This document shows, piece after piece, positions 47,904 through 61,003 of a stretch of DNA of 64,000 nt. The notes beneath the pieces were generated by a model. The model was not told the DNA's origin, searched no databases, and was given only the letters and a program-made list of their open reading frames with translations. Origin of the DNA: Cyclina sinensis (Eukaryota; Mollusca; Bivalvia; Venerida; Veneridae); assembly GCA_012932295.1 (NCBI GenBank), contig JAAONU010000004.1, forward strand, positions 28,250,304-28,314,303. Direction: 5' to 3'. Made by a program: the position numbers and the translations under genes. Position 1 is the first letter of the stretch, and each line of letters begins with the position of its first letter.

Positions 47904-48106
47904 TTATAACTTGGGGACTGTAGACTTCATTAACAGAATACTTCTAGCTTCTTCATCAGGGAAATATTTCCCATGAAATACAAATGAGTGTAATTTGTGT
48001 ATTCGTTTAGCAGGAATGGAACATATAAATTCATTCTCAGTAGTGACAAATTTGACACTTATCTTTGATCTAAACTTCCAAGTAATCTCCAAGGAACACA
48101 CCGTCT
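47904..48106 (-). CDS. Intact terminal exon, family 2 (unknown protein)
   Basis: On the - strand an acceptor-like GAACAATACAG ends at 48107. The 203 nt that follow encode TVCSLEITWKF...ISVKFVTTENEFICSIPAK, then RIHKLHSFVFHGKYFPDEEA and RSILLMKSTVPKL, with TAA at 47904-47906. The copy at 54228-54431 has the acceptor (CATTTCAG), length (204 nt) and stop at the same places, and that at 45.0 kb keeps the core. Shared positions are FVTT, IHK, FP.E and RS(I/V)LLM(E/K). Conservation of splice site, frame and stop in three copies supports a real exon. Upstream exons on the - strand were not found and no domain is recognised. Whether this copy is expressed is unknown. Confidence 0.55.
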
Positions 48107-51100
48107 CTGTATTGTTCAAAATATATTATGAAGAATGATACAATGATATTTTTGTCACATAAAATGAAAAAGAGCGCTGATTAATAGAATGTATTTTGAC
48201 AAGATGCTGCAATGTTACGCAAAGGCATTTGTGAATATTTGGTCTTTTGTTCACAATATCAACTACAGAAAATTATGTCCATCGATTTATTGTTTTTAAA
48301 AATAAATGTAGTTAATAAAGACATCTTTTTTCATAAGAAGTGTTGTAAAGGAGGTGTTCTGATGAGATTTGTTTTGGAAAATTATTTGTATTTTCAAGTG
48401 TGCCTGTCTGTCATTTATATCTGATTATGGTACATTTCAGCTTAAGCTAAGTAATGTGTTATTCTTTTAAAAGTGAGTGAAACAAGTTGGTTCATTGTAA
48501 GTCTGTAAGTAATTATGGTATAATGAGCTTCATTCCAAAACCTTTAACCTGTGTTTGTTCTTCTTCATAGCCAAATTTGTTTTTGATTTAGACTTTTAGC
48601 GCTGGAAATATGTGATGCGCAATATAACCTTTTAGTTTTAACTGTTGTTGAAATTTGTGCAATGAAAACTGACACTAAATCTAAAATTAAATAAACTGGT
48701 GGATATTTTAGCTCTATACTTTTGTGACATTTTAGTTAATACTTCTAATCTACGGTTTGAACAATTGTACCATCAAGTATTCTATTTGTGGCTTTGTTTT
48801 TGTTTTCTGACTTCACATTTTGTTTTTTGTTTTTTTGTGACCACAGGCTCATCCCACTAGATTTATTTTTGTTTGTTGTTGTTGCCATTTTAGTTTATAT
48901 CTTCAGGTAACATTTATATGTAGACATTTTTACAGCTAAGTGAAGCATGTCCTTGGGGATTCATTTGGCGCACACAATTATAATGAAGTTTCACATTTAT
49001 TTCCTGTTTAACAAACAATCAGTTAAAGTTACACAGCAGCTCTAATTGGTCTCTTTTCAATTAAGATAACCATAAAGCTGAATATAACTTTAGCATTGTA
49101 TGTTTCGACTTATTTTCTGTTTTAGTCGTTACTTTATGATAGAAGACCCTGTGATGTAATTATTTCCTATTTCTTTTAAATTTTGTTGTAGCCATGTTTA
49201 TTGCCTTCGAATAATTTTGTTTTTGATGTAATTGTTTTCCCCAATTGAAAATCAAACGCAGTTAATAAGTTTTTTTGTTATTTAGAAATCATGGACTGTT
49301 GTATGATATTGACATTACTATAACTTTAATTTCATGGACACCACTGGAGACGGATGTGATTCACCTTAAACCTTGACAAATTTACACAAATAAAGACAAC
49401 TTTGTTGATCTTCTTCATTCTATATAAAAGTGTATTTTTATCACAATCAGTTTCAACAAAACAAGATTTTTTACAGCATCGTTCTGCAAAGCGTAGGGGG
49501 GGATTAATACAGAACTACATATTATTCCGGGCAACCTAAAGGCTGTTTTGCCATTTTTATTGCTCTGATCGTTTCCTTATAATGTCTTGGCACACCTTAA
49601 CCTGTCTTCATGGAACTTGGTATTTTGTACGTCTTATATGAAATCATTTCTTTCTCCTTTATTCGTGACAAGTCACAACTGTAGGGGCCATATAATGACT
49701 TTTATCGAACCTTGACTTTTAGCAGAGGTTGACAGATAAATCTTTTCTGTTTCCAAAATTATATACTATGTATAACATATTCGGATGATATATATGATAT
49801 TAAATAGGCATGTACTTTTCGACTTAATTTTGAAGTTACGTCATGCACACCCATATATTCCTTTTGTATTTTGTTGAATTCAGCTAAGTTATGTCTTCAC
49901 GATTGATTTGCATTTTAGCAAAGATGAAACATACTTGGAGATGTAACTTGTAACATTTTCAATACTTTCTCCTACATTGATTAAAAATATGTATTGCTAC
50001 ATTACCACTATTGTCTAGACTTAACAAATAGTGTGATGTTGTACAGGCAAGTCGTGTAGGAATCATTTATCTATGAAGAAATGCAGAAACATCTAAGATA
50101 AGCTGTTTTTTTTTTGTTGTTGTTTTTTGTTATTTTGGGGTGGGGGTGTAGGTGTTATGCAATTTTAGCAACTTGATTTTACATCGCAGAAACAAGAAAA
50201 TAATTAGGGTTTTCTTTATTTACCTCGTATCGTTTGTCCTATTTGTTCTGTAGAAAAACACAGGACGTAATTTCTGTATAAAGTATTAAATTAACATTCT
50301 AAGGTGTGTCATTTAATATGTGAACTTGTGATATATCGAGAATTATAGTTTAGCCCTTAGTTAGCCCATTTTTTTTGTCTTTGGGAGAAATATGTTACTT
50401 ACAAACAGATCGTACTTGAAACTTATAATAGATACATTAGAGATTAAAAAATGCAGTGATTTGAATCGTCGTATGTAGGTCACCATGTCAGGGATATTGA
50501 CACAGATTAATCAGATGATAAAAAATAAAACTAGATGGTACACAATTTACATGATACAATCTCGGTTTATCGTCATTATTTTAAATATGTGTCTGAGATA
50601 TAATCATTTCATTCCGTTTTATACAGATCGTCTTCCTAAATTACTTGGTACAAATGTAAATGTTAGATCATTTCATTTGCTCTTAGCAGAGTTTCTTCAT
50701 AAAAAAATCCATGTTTTCTTCTTCGTAGATCTAACTTCATTCGCGAGATGAAACGCTCTTGCACATGGTGTATCATATTAATATTTATAATTTTAGCGTT
50801 TTAATGTCTTTCTATCAAGTTTCTTCATAAATCATTTCCTGTTTATTATAACATTCCATCTTCATTGAATTGTTCTATAAATCCAAGATGAAATAACTTA
50901 TAAAGATTTAAATTTCTCTTATGTATGAAATATTTATATTGCTATAGGCTTTACGGGCTTTCATCCTTACTAAGGTTTTGTTTCCTGTAACATCTGATTG
51001 CGAACAATCAGTCTGTAACCTTAATAACTGGTTCAACGTTACAAATCGTATTCTTCAAGTTCCATCATCTTCTTGTGAATGCTTGAAATTTAAGTTTAGT

Positions 51101-52084
51101 TTTACAGAAAAATATGGTCTACTACTGAGGATGACAATTCAAAACATAGAAGCGGACCAGTCAGTAACTTTGTAACAGTAGTATTGTCTATTGTCTATGT
51201 TTATTATTATTATTAGTTGCAAATTTAAGATGTTATTATTAGTAAAATGATAACATCTGTTATATGAAAGTTGGCCAACCCTTTATCAAATTAAGTAAGA
51301 AATGTGTTTGGACAGAATATTCGAAGCCTTACTGTGATTTCTTTATAAGACAAATTATGTTAATACTGAAATTGAAAAGCAGTAACTAAAGCATTTAAGA
51401 GCACTGCGATGCATAAGCGTATTTTTCTACTTCTAGGTCATTTCGGAAAACCTTTGTTATTGATATAGCTAAATAAGACGATCATTATCCACATCTTATA
51501 AAGACAACATTTTCGGCATCACGTACTATTCTCATTAATTAAGATATCTGTCTGAGAGAAAACCACTTTATCTTTATTTTAGAGCAAGATTTGTCCCCAA
51601 TGGTCTCTGTAAGAAAACATAATTTTATGCCATTTAGTGTAATAAGAAGAGTTTATTAAGCAAATGATATCTAAATATGCAGATTTTCCGATGAATCCAT
51701 ACTTAAGCCGTGGTACTCTTTTTTCTAAGCAGAACAACATAATCTGGCATTATTTTACAAAAAAAGTATTTTGTTGAAGTATTTTAACAGTTTGTTGTGG
51801 CTTGTTTTCAAATGCAAAATTTCAGAATGAGATGCTAATCCCTGTTCTGTTAAATTAAGGGCATGGGTTTACATTCTTACAGATTTTCAAACGATTTCAC
51901 TTTTATCTTGACTTTATAACTATCTTTATTTTTACTTTTTGGTTGTGCGTCCTGATTAAAAAAATAATTAAGTGATTTTAAACTCATTGACATAATGAAA
52001 TACTGGAAACAACACACTTACGTTACAAACTTTTTTACATTGACTTCATACATCTGGTCTTGATTTGTAGTAACAATTTATAAA
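48107..52084. other. AT-rich non-coding stretch with blocks Z, W and V
   Basis: Part of Z lies at 48960-49060 (GAAGTTTCACATTT, CACAGCAGCTCTAATTGGTC), W at 51500-51700 (GGCATCACGTACTATTCTCA, AATGATATCTAAATATGCAG) and V at 51988-52075. If family 2 genes run leftwards, the first of these could hold intron or upstream exon sequence. No frame conserved between copies was found here. Confidence 0.4.
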
Positions 52085-52835
52085 AACTAAAAATGTGTCA
52101 AGGGGACAATTGTGCCTCAAGCAGATCAATTCCCTTGGCAAGGGTAGGGGCGTGGGTTGTCAATGTATCTGTAATTTAATTAATAAACCCTAGGTGCGAA
52201 ACATTACTTGGTAATATACATTCTAGTAAAGTCTTAAGACCCTGGGTGCGATGGTGTTTGCTAAGTGTGAGACACAAAGATTTTGGTAGCAATTTTCACT
52301 ACATCAAGGGACATAACTCGGCTCTGCCTAGAAGGATGGAAACGAAAAACTTCAGATGCTCAACTTCACTTGCTGATACATATCCCTGTAAAATTTCATG
52401 ATCCTAGGTGCTACATGACACAAACTTTTGAGCAGATAACAGTGTTATTTTAACTACATTAAGAGCCATAACTCTGCTTTCCCTTGGAGAATTGAGACGA
52501 AAATCCCCAGGTGCGCAACTTCGCTTGCTAATCTATCCCCCCCCCCCCTCATCTGAAATTTCATGACCGTAAGTCTAATAGTGTTTGCTGTTCGCACGAA
52601 ACAAACTTTTGGTAGACATTTTCACTACTTTAGGGACCATAGCTCTGCTTTCTCTGGATGGAGTGAGACGAAAACTCCTAGTGCCCAACTTCACTTCTTG
52701 ATCTTTATCCCTGTAAAGTTTCATGACCCTGAAGTTAAAGGTGTTGGCTGAGCGGACGGCACAAACTATCGGACAGACGGACAGACAGATGGACAAGAGC
52801 AAATTAAAATGCTCCTCTAGTTGGGGCACAAAAAT
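52085..52835 (+). mobile_element. Mollusc-type compound dispersed repeat with (GACA)n near its end
   Basis: Three imperfect units of about 160-180 bp share TTTCACTACATCAAGGGACA/TTTCACTACTTTAGGGACCA, TAACTCTGCTTTC, GAGACGAAAA, CAACTTCACTTGCTGAT and AATTTCATGACC. The right end has GGTGTTGGCTGAGCGGACGG followed by a GGACAGACGGACAGACAGAT tract and ATGCTCCTCTAGTTGGGGCA. I recall this structure from widely dispersed bivalve repeats. Open frames crossing it on both strands are not genes. A C run at about 52539-52549 sits inside the second unit. Confidence 0.65.
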
Positions 52836-54227
52836 AAATTACTGTCAGCCGTAGCAAAACTTTGATATTCCAGGAAAACCCCACGGTTTCGTTGATTGGA
52901 CTAAAAGGTGATGTACATAAAAAAGGTTTGAGTAATCTCTTGAACAACCAATCGTATTAAAAACAATATAACAGACATCCTTGACTTATGGAATCATTTA
53001 GGAATTGATGATACACAGTATACACATTTTCCTCAATTACAGAGTTCTTATATCTTTAGAAAGTTTTGGCTATTATTGGCTAATAGTAATTCTCTGACAT
53101 ATTTTTTGAGGGGGTGGGCAAAAATAAATATATGAACTATTATTTAAAACTGTCGTGTTGAATAATAAGAGATATCATAATTGACTGATGTGATTGCAAT
53201 GGTATTGATGCTGTCAGACTAGAATGTGTTTCCTCTCCTTATATATGCCCGTCATGTTATGGACTGAAAATATGAATACAAACTATTATTATAGAGAAGT
53301 CAAGCAGATCAAACCGTTTAAGTTTATGTCGTTTTTCCAATAAACCTTCTTTTTTTTTTGTTTTATCATTCAATGGCCTTTGATAATGGCTTATTCGAGC
53401 TTGTCAGATTTAACAGACGTATGGGAAATTCTTTAAAATTCTTCTTCTGTGTAACCAGAAGGTCTGGATTTATTTTTAGTTCCACCCTGTGGGCACATGT
53501 TTTACATACACTTTCATAAACAAACTCTCAAAGCCCATCGGCTTATAAGTAACATCTACCAAGGTTGTCTAAATACCGTCCCTGACTCAACCCCGAGAGT
53601 CGTGTCATTTTCAAAAGGAATTTTAAGACAATTTTTAAAACTCTGCTCATCCTGTTATGCACTGCTTACTGAACCTTAACTTACAGTTTGCAAACTTTAC
53701 CCCCTACTGACTCCACCACAGGGGTTCAGATGTTTTACAAAAACTTATATATACAATTCTTTTAAAACAAGTCTTATTATAAACCATTAGGCTGAGACAA
53801 AATTTCGGTATATATCATGCCGTATAAATCTCTATCAATATTATTCAAATTATGCCCTTGCTGTCATTTATTGCTCCATCCCAGGAACAAATGTTCTATA
53901 CAGAAAAATATAAGAAAAGCTTTAAATCTCTCCTAATCTGAACTCACAAGGCCCAGAGTTTGCAAGAAACATTGCCAAATTAATCTCTATCAAAATTGTT
54001 CAAACTTTGCTTTTTGGTTTATATTTGGCTCCTAATAGAGATTTGATGTTTCAAAAAGACTTATATAGAGAAACTCTTTAAAAAAACTTGTCGTAAATGT
54101 CTGGCAAGCATTAATAATTTAATTGAACCTAAGACAAGGAAAATGTTTGATACTGCTGTTGAAAGATACGTAACGGTTAGAACAATCAAACAACAAGCAT
54201 ATATATATATATGATATTTTTAACATT
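52836..54227. other. AT-rich non-coding stretch
   Basis: Nothing recognised except an (AT)n tract at about 54199-54213 beside the family 2 relic. Confidence 0.5.
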
Positions 54228-54431
54228 TTACAACGTCGGGACAGCTGTAGACTCCATTAACAAAATACTTCTAAGTTCATCTCTAGGGGAACATCTAATC
54301 TATGAAAAACTCGAGTAACAGTTTGATTTATGTATCTATATAGCAGAAACATATTAATTCAAGAGCAGTAGTGACAAATGCGGCACTTATCTAAAATCTG
54401 AACGAAACAATCACCAGGGAATATACTGTCT
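54228..54431 (-). pseudogene. Decayed terminal-exon copy, family 2
   Basis: The - strand acceptor CATTTCAG is followed by TVYSLVIVSFRF, then a TAG, then AAFVTT, a region with a frameshift, VTRVFHRLDVPLE, another one-base shift, and RSILLMESTAVPTL with TAA at 54228-54230. Length (204 nt), acceptor and stop coincide with the intact copy at 47904-48106. At least one stop and two frameshifts make it a pseudogene. Confidence 0.6.
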
Positions 54432-57400
54432 CTGAAATGTCTCTTGATGTAATGGAGCATTGTGCAGTGATCCTTTTCTTATACAAGGCACATTCATTGG
54501 ATAGATTCTTGGAATATGTATTTTATAAAAAAAAATACTGGTTAACTTTAAAGGACATGGAATCGCTTCTTCCATTAGTATTTAGTAATTATTAGTAATT
54601 ATTTATCAAACAGTTTAAAGCTTTGTCGACGAGAACTCAGAATTTTGTGGTGTTTTCCGATGGCATTTTAGCAGCGGTTCTCTTGTTTTGTCATATATTT
54701 GAATATGTCTTTTTTAACACTACTACTCTTTGGCTTTTTTGGTGCCAAGTCAGATCAACGCAAAAATTGCGTTTAGCTTTGCCTTCAGAAGTCCAGATTT
54801 GCCATTTTTTGTCTTATTTTTCAATACCGGGGATCTAGATTATTTCGATTTATTAACACCACAGAGCTTTGTTTTAATCTAGAATTTCGCTACATTTCAC
54901 TACATTTCATAGTTTTTCATTTGTAAATATTTAACTTTGAAATTTCAGTTTATATCCAGAAACCTGTCGCACTGATATTTCTATAAATAGCACAGCAGTA
55001 AAATGCTGCAGCACTTTTGGGAATGATTGAGATTTCACATTCTTTGCGTCAGTTTATTCAGTTAATGAAACAGCGATCAGTCTTCGTTCTAACTCGTCTA
55101 TCTTCAAAATCCAATTAAGTCTTAATTTCTCTCGTGGTGCCATATATAACTATAATTTTTGCATTGTTTTATATGAGATGCCATCTTCTACGTGACTTCT
55201 TTCAGTTGTTTTTGACAGATTTAAATATAACTGTCTACTTAAATATATATTTAAACGGCAAACTTCACAGAAGTTATAGATAAGCTACAATATACGTGTA
55301 ATGTGAGAAACAAAACTTGGAAATTAAAACAAAAACTTAACTTAACGTATTTTTAAATGTAAAAAATCGTACAAAACAATCGCCTGGAATATGGAGCCAT
55401 TTTTTTAACATTTTCTCCTGTTGTCTTTAATAATTGTTTCTTTAGTTAGGTAGATTTAGATTGTAATCTTAATTCTATCCGCCAATGTAATTGTCTTCCA
55501 CATACTGAGAAAAGGCTTTCTTGAGTTTTACAATAATGGCAAATATTCCAACATAGTAGGAGTTAGTGTAAACTTTGCAAAAAAGGATCCTATATGCAGC
55601 TCAAGTTAGAAGTATAGCCTATCAAATTAGTCCCACAGTGATTCAAATTTGACATGAAAGAAAGTGATGCAATATTAAAAGCAATGAGATGAATCTGCCA
55701 AAAGCTGGCGACAAGCATACAAATTTTACATATCGAAGCATACAGAAAAATAGTATGTTCATGTGAAATAACAAACTATTGTGCTAATTTTTTATTTTCG
55801 TTTTCAAAAAGACCCAGTAATTTCTATAGCAGTCTTGATGATAAAGAAGGAAAGCCTGTTATTCCAAAAGTTTCCAAAGCTGTTTTTTTTTTCAAATTTA
55901 TATTGTCAGTAACAACTTGACAGTTTGATGGCTGAAACAAGCTCAACTAAGTGTATATCAATTGAATACTTATAGGGTCATTTTGTGAAAACGTTTAATA
56001 TTATAGTATACCTAAAATATAGGGTTTTTGTCTTCACGACAATTTTGAATATGAGCAAGACTGCAAAATAACTTTAAGAATTTTCGAATAGAATAGTTTT
56101 ATTGCCACAACATCGTGGCAATAGATCTCACAAAATTGATGTCTAGACATCTTAGTGCACAACAGACTTGGATATGCGAAGGCCTAACATACATACCTTT
56201 ACTTAACTGACCTTTCGTAATATCTGTTATCATATTAATGGCCTATGACTGTGATTTGGATCAAATTTTGTAAATTTGGGAAGTAAAACTCATACTCTAT
56301 ACCTCAGTGACGTACTTACAGAGTTTGCCTACTACATTGGAGAACCAACGATCTGCATAGATACTTTAAAAATATATATTTTACAGAAGAACATTTTTAT
56401 GTGGGCCATCTAATACAGTTAAATTATATATCGTTCATGACACCTGTTAAATCAGGAGTTATTTAAGACGCTGCTATCCTAAACACACGCACAACGTGAT
56501 AAATAAGAATAAGGGAGAAACAGGGTATTGCTTTGAAGGAAGATTCATTTCTGCCCAGAAAGAAAATTTTTAGTGGTATAAGTTAGTGACACTAGAAATA
56601 ATTTCGTATGCATTTACTAAACTTTTGGCAAAATGGTTGTGGTTTACTGTAAATTTCCTTGTGTTTAAAAGACTGACATAATTCAGGATGAAGCCTAGGT
56701 ATTCAAAAACGAATCCATAGAAAATATCCTTCATTGGATAATTAAAAGTAAAATAATGTCACACACTTCCCTCGGTGAACAATAATGAACAAATGTAGAA
56801 AAGGAGAATTGTAGTGCCTTTTTCAGGTTTGTCAGAAAAGTTATATGGACATTTATATCAGTTTCTGGTCTCATAGAAAATATTAAAATATTCAAATTTC
56901 TTATATATTATTCAGACGCTGTCAGATTTGTATCTAAATTATGTACCCTCTTTATTCTATGAACGTAAAATAGTGGAGAAAATCGATCAATATGAGGTAT
57001 TCAAAGGGATGCAAACTTGCAAATCAAACTGATTCTGCGTTATGTCTTATGTTTAGAGAAGTGGGACCCTTTTTATCTTTTTAAGGAACCGGATCTCGAA
57101 ATATTCAATACTTGTCGGTATTGGGAAGGATGCTATGTATATATATGTAAGTATTCTTAAAACGGAGGGTAGTCAGACTATATGTCCCTGGTAAAAAAAA
57201 GTATTGCAGCAGTCTTAATATTATACGAACTGAAAAACCAAACTAATACAAACTAATTATAAGATGAAAATACGGTTGATATATCAAACAGCAACTTGTA
57301 AAATATTATTTTCTCGTAAAACGTAGTTTTGTCTGTTAGTCTCTTTACCTGCAATGAAGTGATATGTTGAACTTAGACAATTTGAAATATAATTCTACTT

Positions 57401-58549
57401 TGAAACAGTCCTTCTGTTTCGTGTAAAAGAATATATCTGTAAATATCGATATGCATTGCAAGACGAATGTGCAGTAAAGAAAAACTGAGGTTCGGCATGC
57501 TTTTCTTATATAAGTAGTATTCACTTGTATACAAGAATTATTGACACTATACTGAGCACTTGCAATTTCATCTTGTAATTACATTTAAATAAGTAAATTT
57601 TAAATGTATACATGAGTATATTGGAACCTTTCTGACTATAAGCAGAATCTTGGTTAGTTGATTGTAAGTACTGGAAAATATAAGGTCCATATAAAGAGAA
57701 GTTGCATGTAACCAGAGTAAATAAAGTGTAGCTTTCTTAATATAAAGATGTGATTCATACCTCTGGCATACGTGGCATACGTGTTGATAAAGTCCAAAAC
57801 AGTTAAAAGAGTAGATTTGTCTGATACTAATAAATGAATTCATGGCAAACTTGTGTAGCAGGTACTGTAACGTATTATATAAAAGTGATATTATGTATTT
57901 ATAATTATTTTACAGCACAACCCTCAAAGTTTGATGAAACACTTCTTTTTCTTTACCTTGTTCGCTTCCTGATTCCTATTTTATGTGCCAGAGCGGTACT
58001 CAATATATTGCTGTACTTGAATTGTGCATAAAGACAGAGAATACTAGTTACTACATGGCATGTTCATCACTTTAATGTTGTTTAAACTACCAGTTATAGT
58101 CACCATTGACATGGTTATTGATACTTTGTCCCACGTTGTTACTGATTCCGAAATCTCTGCTATTTTTGTTATCGAAGGATCTATTGTTTACATCAATAAA
58201 AATGTTTTTGTCTAACGTAGTCTCGACAGCCTGTAATTTCTTTATCGTCAAGTTTCCCGACACTTTAGCAGCACGTAGACAGCTGTATATAACAATAATG
58301 TATGTATGCTAATCTTACGCAATTTCACAATTTTGTCTTTGTATTTTTAGAAGCGTTCAGTGATTTTTTTCTACTGAAATATGTACGAATAATTACACAT
58401 AAAGAAGCATTCTTGACGGGAAAATGATGTTGTAGATCTCTAAAAGGAATCTCTAAAAGCATCCTTTGTTTTGAATAAATACACAATTGCTTCCATTTCT
58501 ATGAATTCAAATTATTACAAATGTGCACTTACTTTGACTCTTTGGATCG
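54432..58549. other. AT-rich non-coding stretch with block Z
   Basis: Block Z is at 54945-55070 (CCAGAAACCTGTCGCACTGA, CTGCAGCAC, GAGATTTCACATTC), about 600 bp beyond the 54.3 kb exon relic; at 48 kb the comparable distance is about 900 bp. The rest shows no gene, RNA or repeat. Confidence 0.4.
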
Positions 58550-58690
58550 TTGGGTAACCCTGCTTGTTCAAACCTGAGTTCAAATCCGACAGAGTTCTCG
58601 ATTATTTTTCTGATGCGTAGCATTTTGTTGTGACGGAAGTAAGTTCATAAGAATACACTTGTTGTATTAGGAGAACCAAATTTTATATGA
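58550..58690 (+). mobile_element. Diverged tRNA-derived SINE relic
   Basis: GAGTTCAAATCCGACAGAG (B box) is followed by ATTTTTCTGATGCGTAGCAT and GTTCATAAGAATACACTTG, a degenerate match to the SINE at 22128-22285. The A-box region (TTGGATCGTTGGGTAACCC) is poor. Confidence 0.55.
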
Positions 58691-60064
58691 AAATCTAACT
58701 ACTAGCTGTAGAATTTTGAAACGATAATTTGTTTTGTTCATGATTTAGCTTTCAGAATATAAATGTACGTTTAATGTAGATATTTCCATTGAAAGATGCA
58801 ATTTCTCCCTACAGATGCCATTACTGAGCAGCAAATAGATGTGATTTCACAAAACTAGAATTGTATATTCAATAGTGCAGCGAAGCAGAATCATTTTTTG
58901 TAGGTCACCTTGAAAAAACAATAATACTAAAATTTATAAACTGAGAGAAAAAAGTCACATGCTTCTCTGATTATTTCAAAATATGTCTGAAATAAAACTA
59001 TGTAAAGTGTGTCTATATTATTGTTCCTAATTAGTTTATCAAGACAAGTGTTTACAAAGACGTCTGCTGCAAAACTCTGGAGCAGATCGATGTTGTCTAG
59101 AACTGAAATAATTAATCGCCTTAAATTTATAAGACAATGTAAGCAACTCTTTGAGAAACTTCCGTTTTATGACAAGGTAAAAAGAAAAGGAAAAAAATAC
59201 CAAAAAAATACACGTTCATTCACGTTTGTAAAGGATAATACATTTCAGGTTCCTTATACATAATACCCACTACCGTATTCATGTTGACACAGTATCTGAT
59301 TTGTAAAACCACCGTAACTTCTTGCTTAACTTGAACCTTGCATCATGACCATGCCATTTCTTGGAGAAATATGGCAGATTTGTTCATTTGCTATTGTACT
59401 CTTAAATAATGCTATTACTCGTAATGTTCACTTCATACATACATTAATTGTAAATCAATTGAAGATTGTCTGACAGAACAGCATTGTAAAGGGTACTGCT
59501 ACTGCCAACTTCACGTTTTTCTACTGCTGCGTACTGCTACTGCTCACTTCCTATACATAGCATTTTGTATATTAAAACAATCCGGATAATTAAATTAGAA
59601 AAAAAGTGACTTTCAGAGGAACATTTTCTTTTTAGAATATGAAATATTTAACCTAACTGTACGAACATATTTATTACATAAACAAGTTAGCTATGTTGTT
59701 CTTATCTAGGACAAACTTCCCTTTCAGGCTGTCATATTTTATTTCTGATTATCTCTTCAGAATGTGAAGCTAATTCAATCACTGCTAAAACAATTTATCT
59801 CAGAGCTCTGACATAATGAAATACGGGAAGCAAGTTTATTTCATTACACTTCTTGACTCAAAGACATCGATTATCTCATACAATGTAACCATGTTGGCTC
59901 AACAGATACAAAATTGACAACGTCAATACTGTATAAATTTGCTTTATCTCTTTATACATGCATTAATGGTTTAAATGTGTGACGTCATTACAAGGACTTG
60001 AGGTGGAAAGCGGGGGGAATGTTGTTAGTTCATCTATCTCTGTTGCTCGTACTGCAATCACGAC
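58691..60064. other. AT-rich non-coding stretch
   Basis: Holds a short imperfect repeat of TACTGCTACTGC phrases at 59494-59550 and a V-type block at 59810-59895. An open + strand frame of 84 codons at 59009-59263 (ending KKYQKNTRSFTFVKDNTFQV) is lysine-rich with no copy elsewhere; I do not count it as a gene. Confidence 0.45.
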
Positions 60065-61003
60065 ACCGGTTAGTTCCTTGCGTACAGATGCGAAGTAGCT
60101 ATGCATAAATCTGGAACGTCGATAACGATGTTTGTTTTCAAGATGCATAAAGCCATATCAAGTAATACTATCGGTTAGTTCCTTGCGTACAGTTGCGAAG
60201 TAGCTATGCATAAATCTGGAACGTCGATAGCGACGTTTGTTTTCAAGATGCATAAAGCGATATTAAGTAATACTACCGGTTAGTTCCTTGCGTACAGTTG
60301 CGAAGTAGCTATGCATAAATCTGGAACGTCGATAGCGACGTTTGTTTTCAAGATGCATAAAGCGATATTAAGTAATACTACCGGTTAGTTCCTTGCGTAC
60401 AGTGACGAAGTAGCTATGCATAAATCTGGAACGTCGATAGCGATGTTTGTTTTCAAGATGCATAAAGCGTAATTAAGTAATACTATCGGTTAGTTCCTTG
60501 CGTACAGTGACGAAGTAGCTATGCATAAATCTGGAACGTCGATAGCGATGTTTGTTTTCAAGATGCATAAAGCGATATTAAGTAATACTACCGGTTAGTT
60601 CCTTGCGTACAGTGACGAAGTAGCTATGCATAAATCTGGAACGTCGATAGCGACGTTTGTTTTCAAGATGCATAAAGCGTTATTAAGTAATACTACCGGT
60701 TAGTTCCTTGCGTACAGTTGCGAAGTAGCTATGCATAAATCTGGAACGTCGATAGCGACGTTTGTTTTCAAGATGCATAAAGCGTTATTAAGTAATACTA
60801 CCGGTTAGTTCCTTGCGTACAGTTGCGAAGTAGCTATGCATAAATCTGGAACGTCGATAGCGATGTTTGTTTTCAAGATGCATAAAGCGTTATTAAGTAA
60901 TACTGCCGGTTAGTTCCTTGCGTACAGTTGCGAAGTAGCTATGCATAAATCTGGAACGTCGATAGCGATGTTTGTTTTAAAGCGATATTAAGTAATACTA
61001 CCT
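60065..61003. repeat. Minisatellite, 105 bp x 9
   Basis: Unit starts (GGTTAGTTCC) fall at 60068, 60173, 60278, 60383, 60488, 60593, 60698, 60803 and 60908, exactly 105 bases apart; the last unit is shortened. Units differ at few sites, e.g. CAGTTGCG/CAGTGACG and GCGACGT/GCGATGT. Although 105 is a multiple of three, all six frames contain a stop in each unit, so it is not coding. Each unit contains ACGTCG-ATAG-CGACGT, a small hairpin, plus two ATGCAT motifs. Confidence 0.97.

Noticed and set aside
50485..50751. 88-codon + strand frame
   Set aside because: No motif, no paralogue in the window, no splice context.
52563..52829. Open frames on both strands in the 52 kb repeat
   Set aside because: They lie inside a multi-unit dispersed repeat ending in a GACA tract; both strands open is typical of such repeats.
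60065..61003. CRISPR-like array
   Set aside because: Units are contiguous with no unique spacers; this is an ordinary minisatellite. The same holds for 34102-34742.
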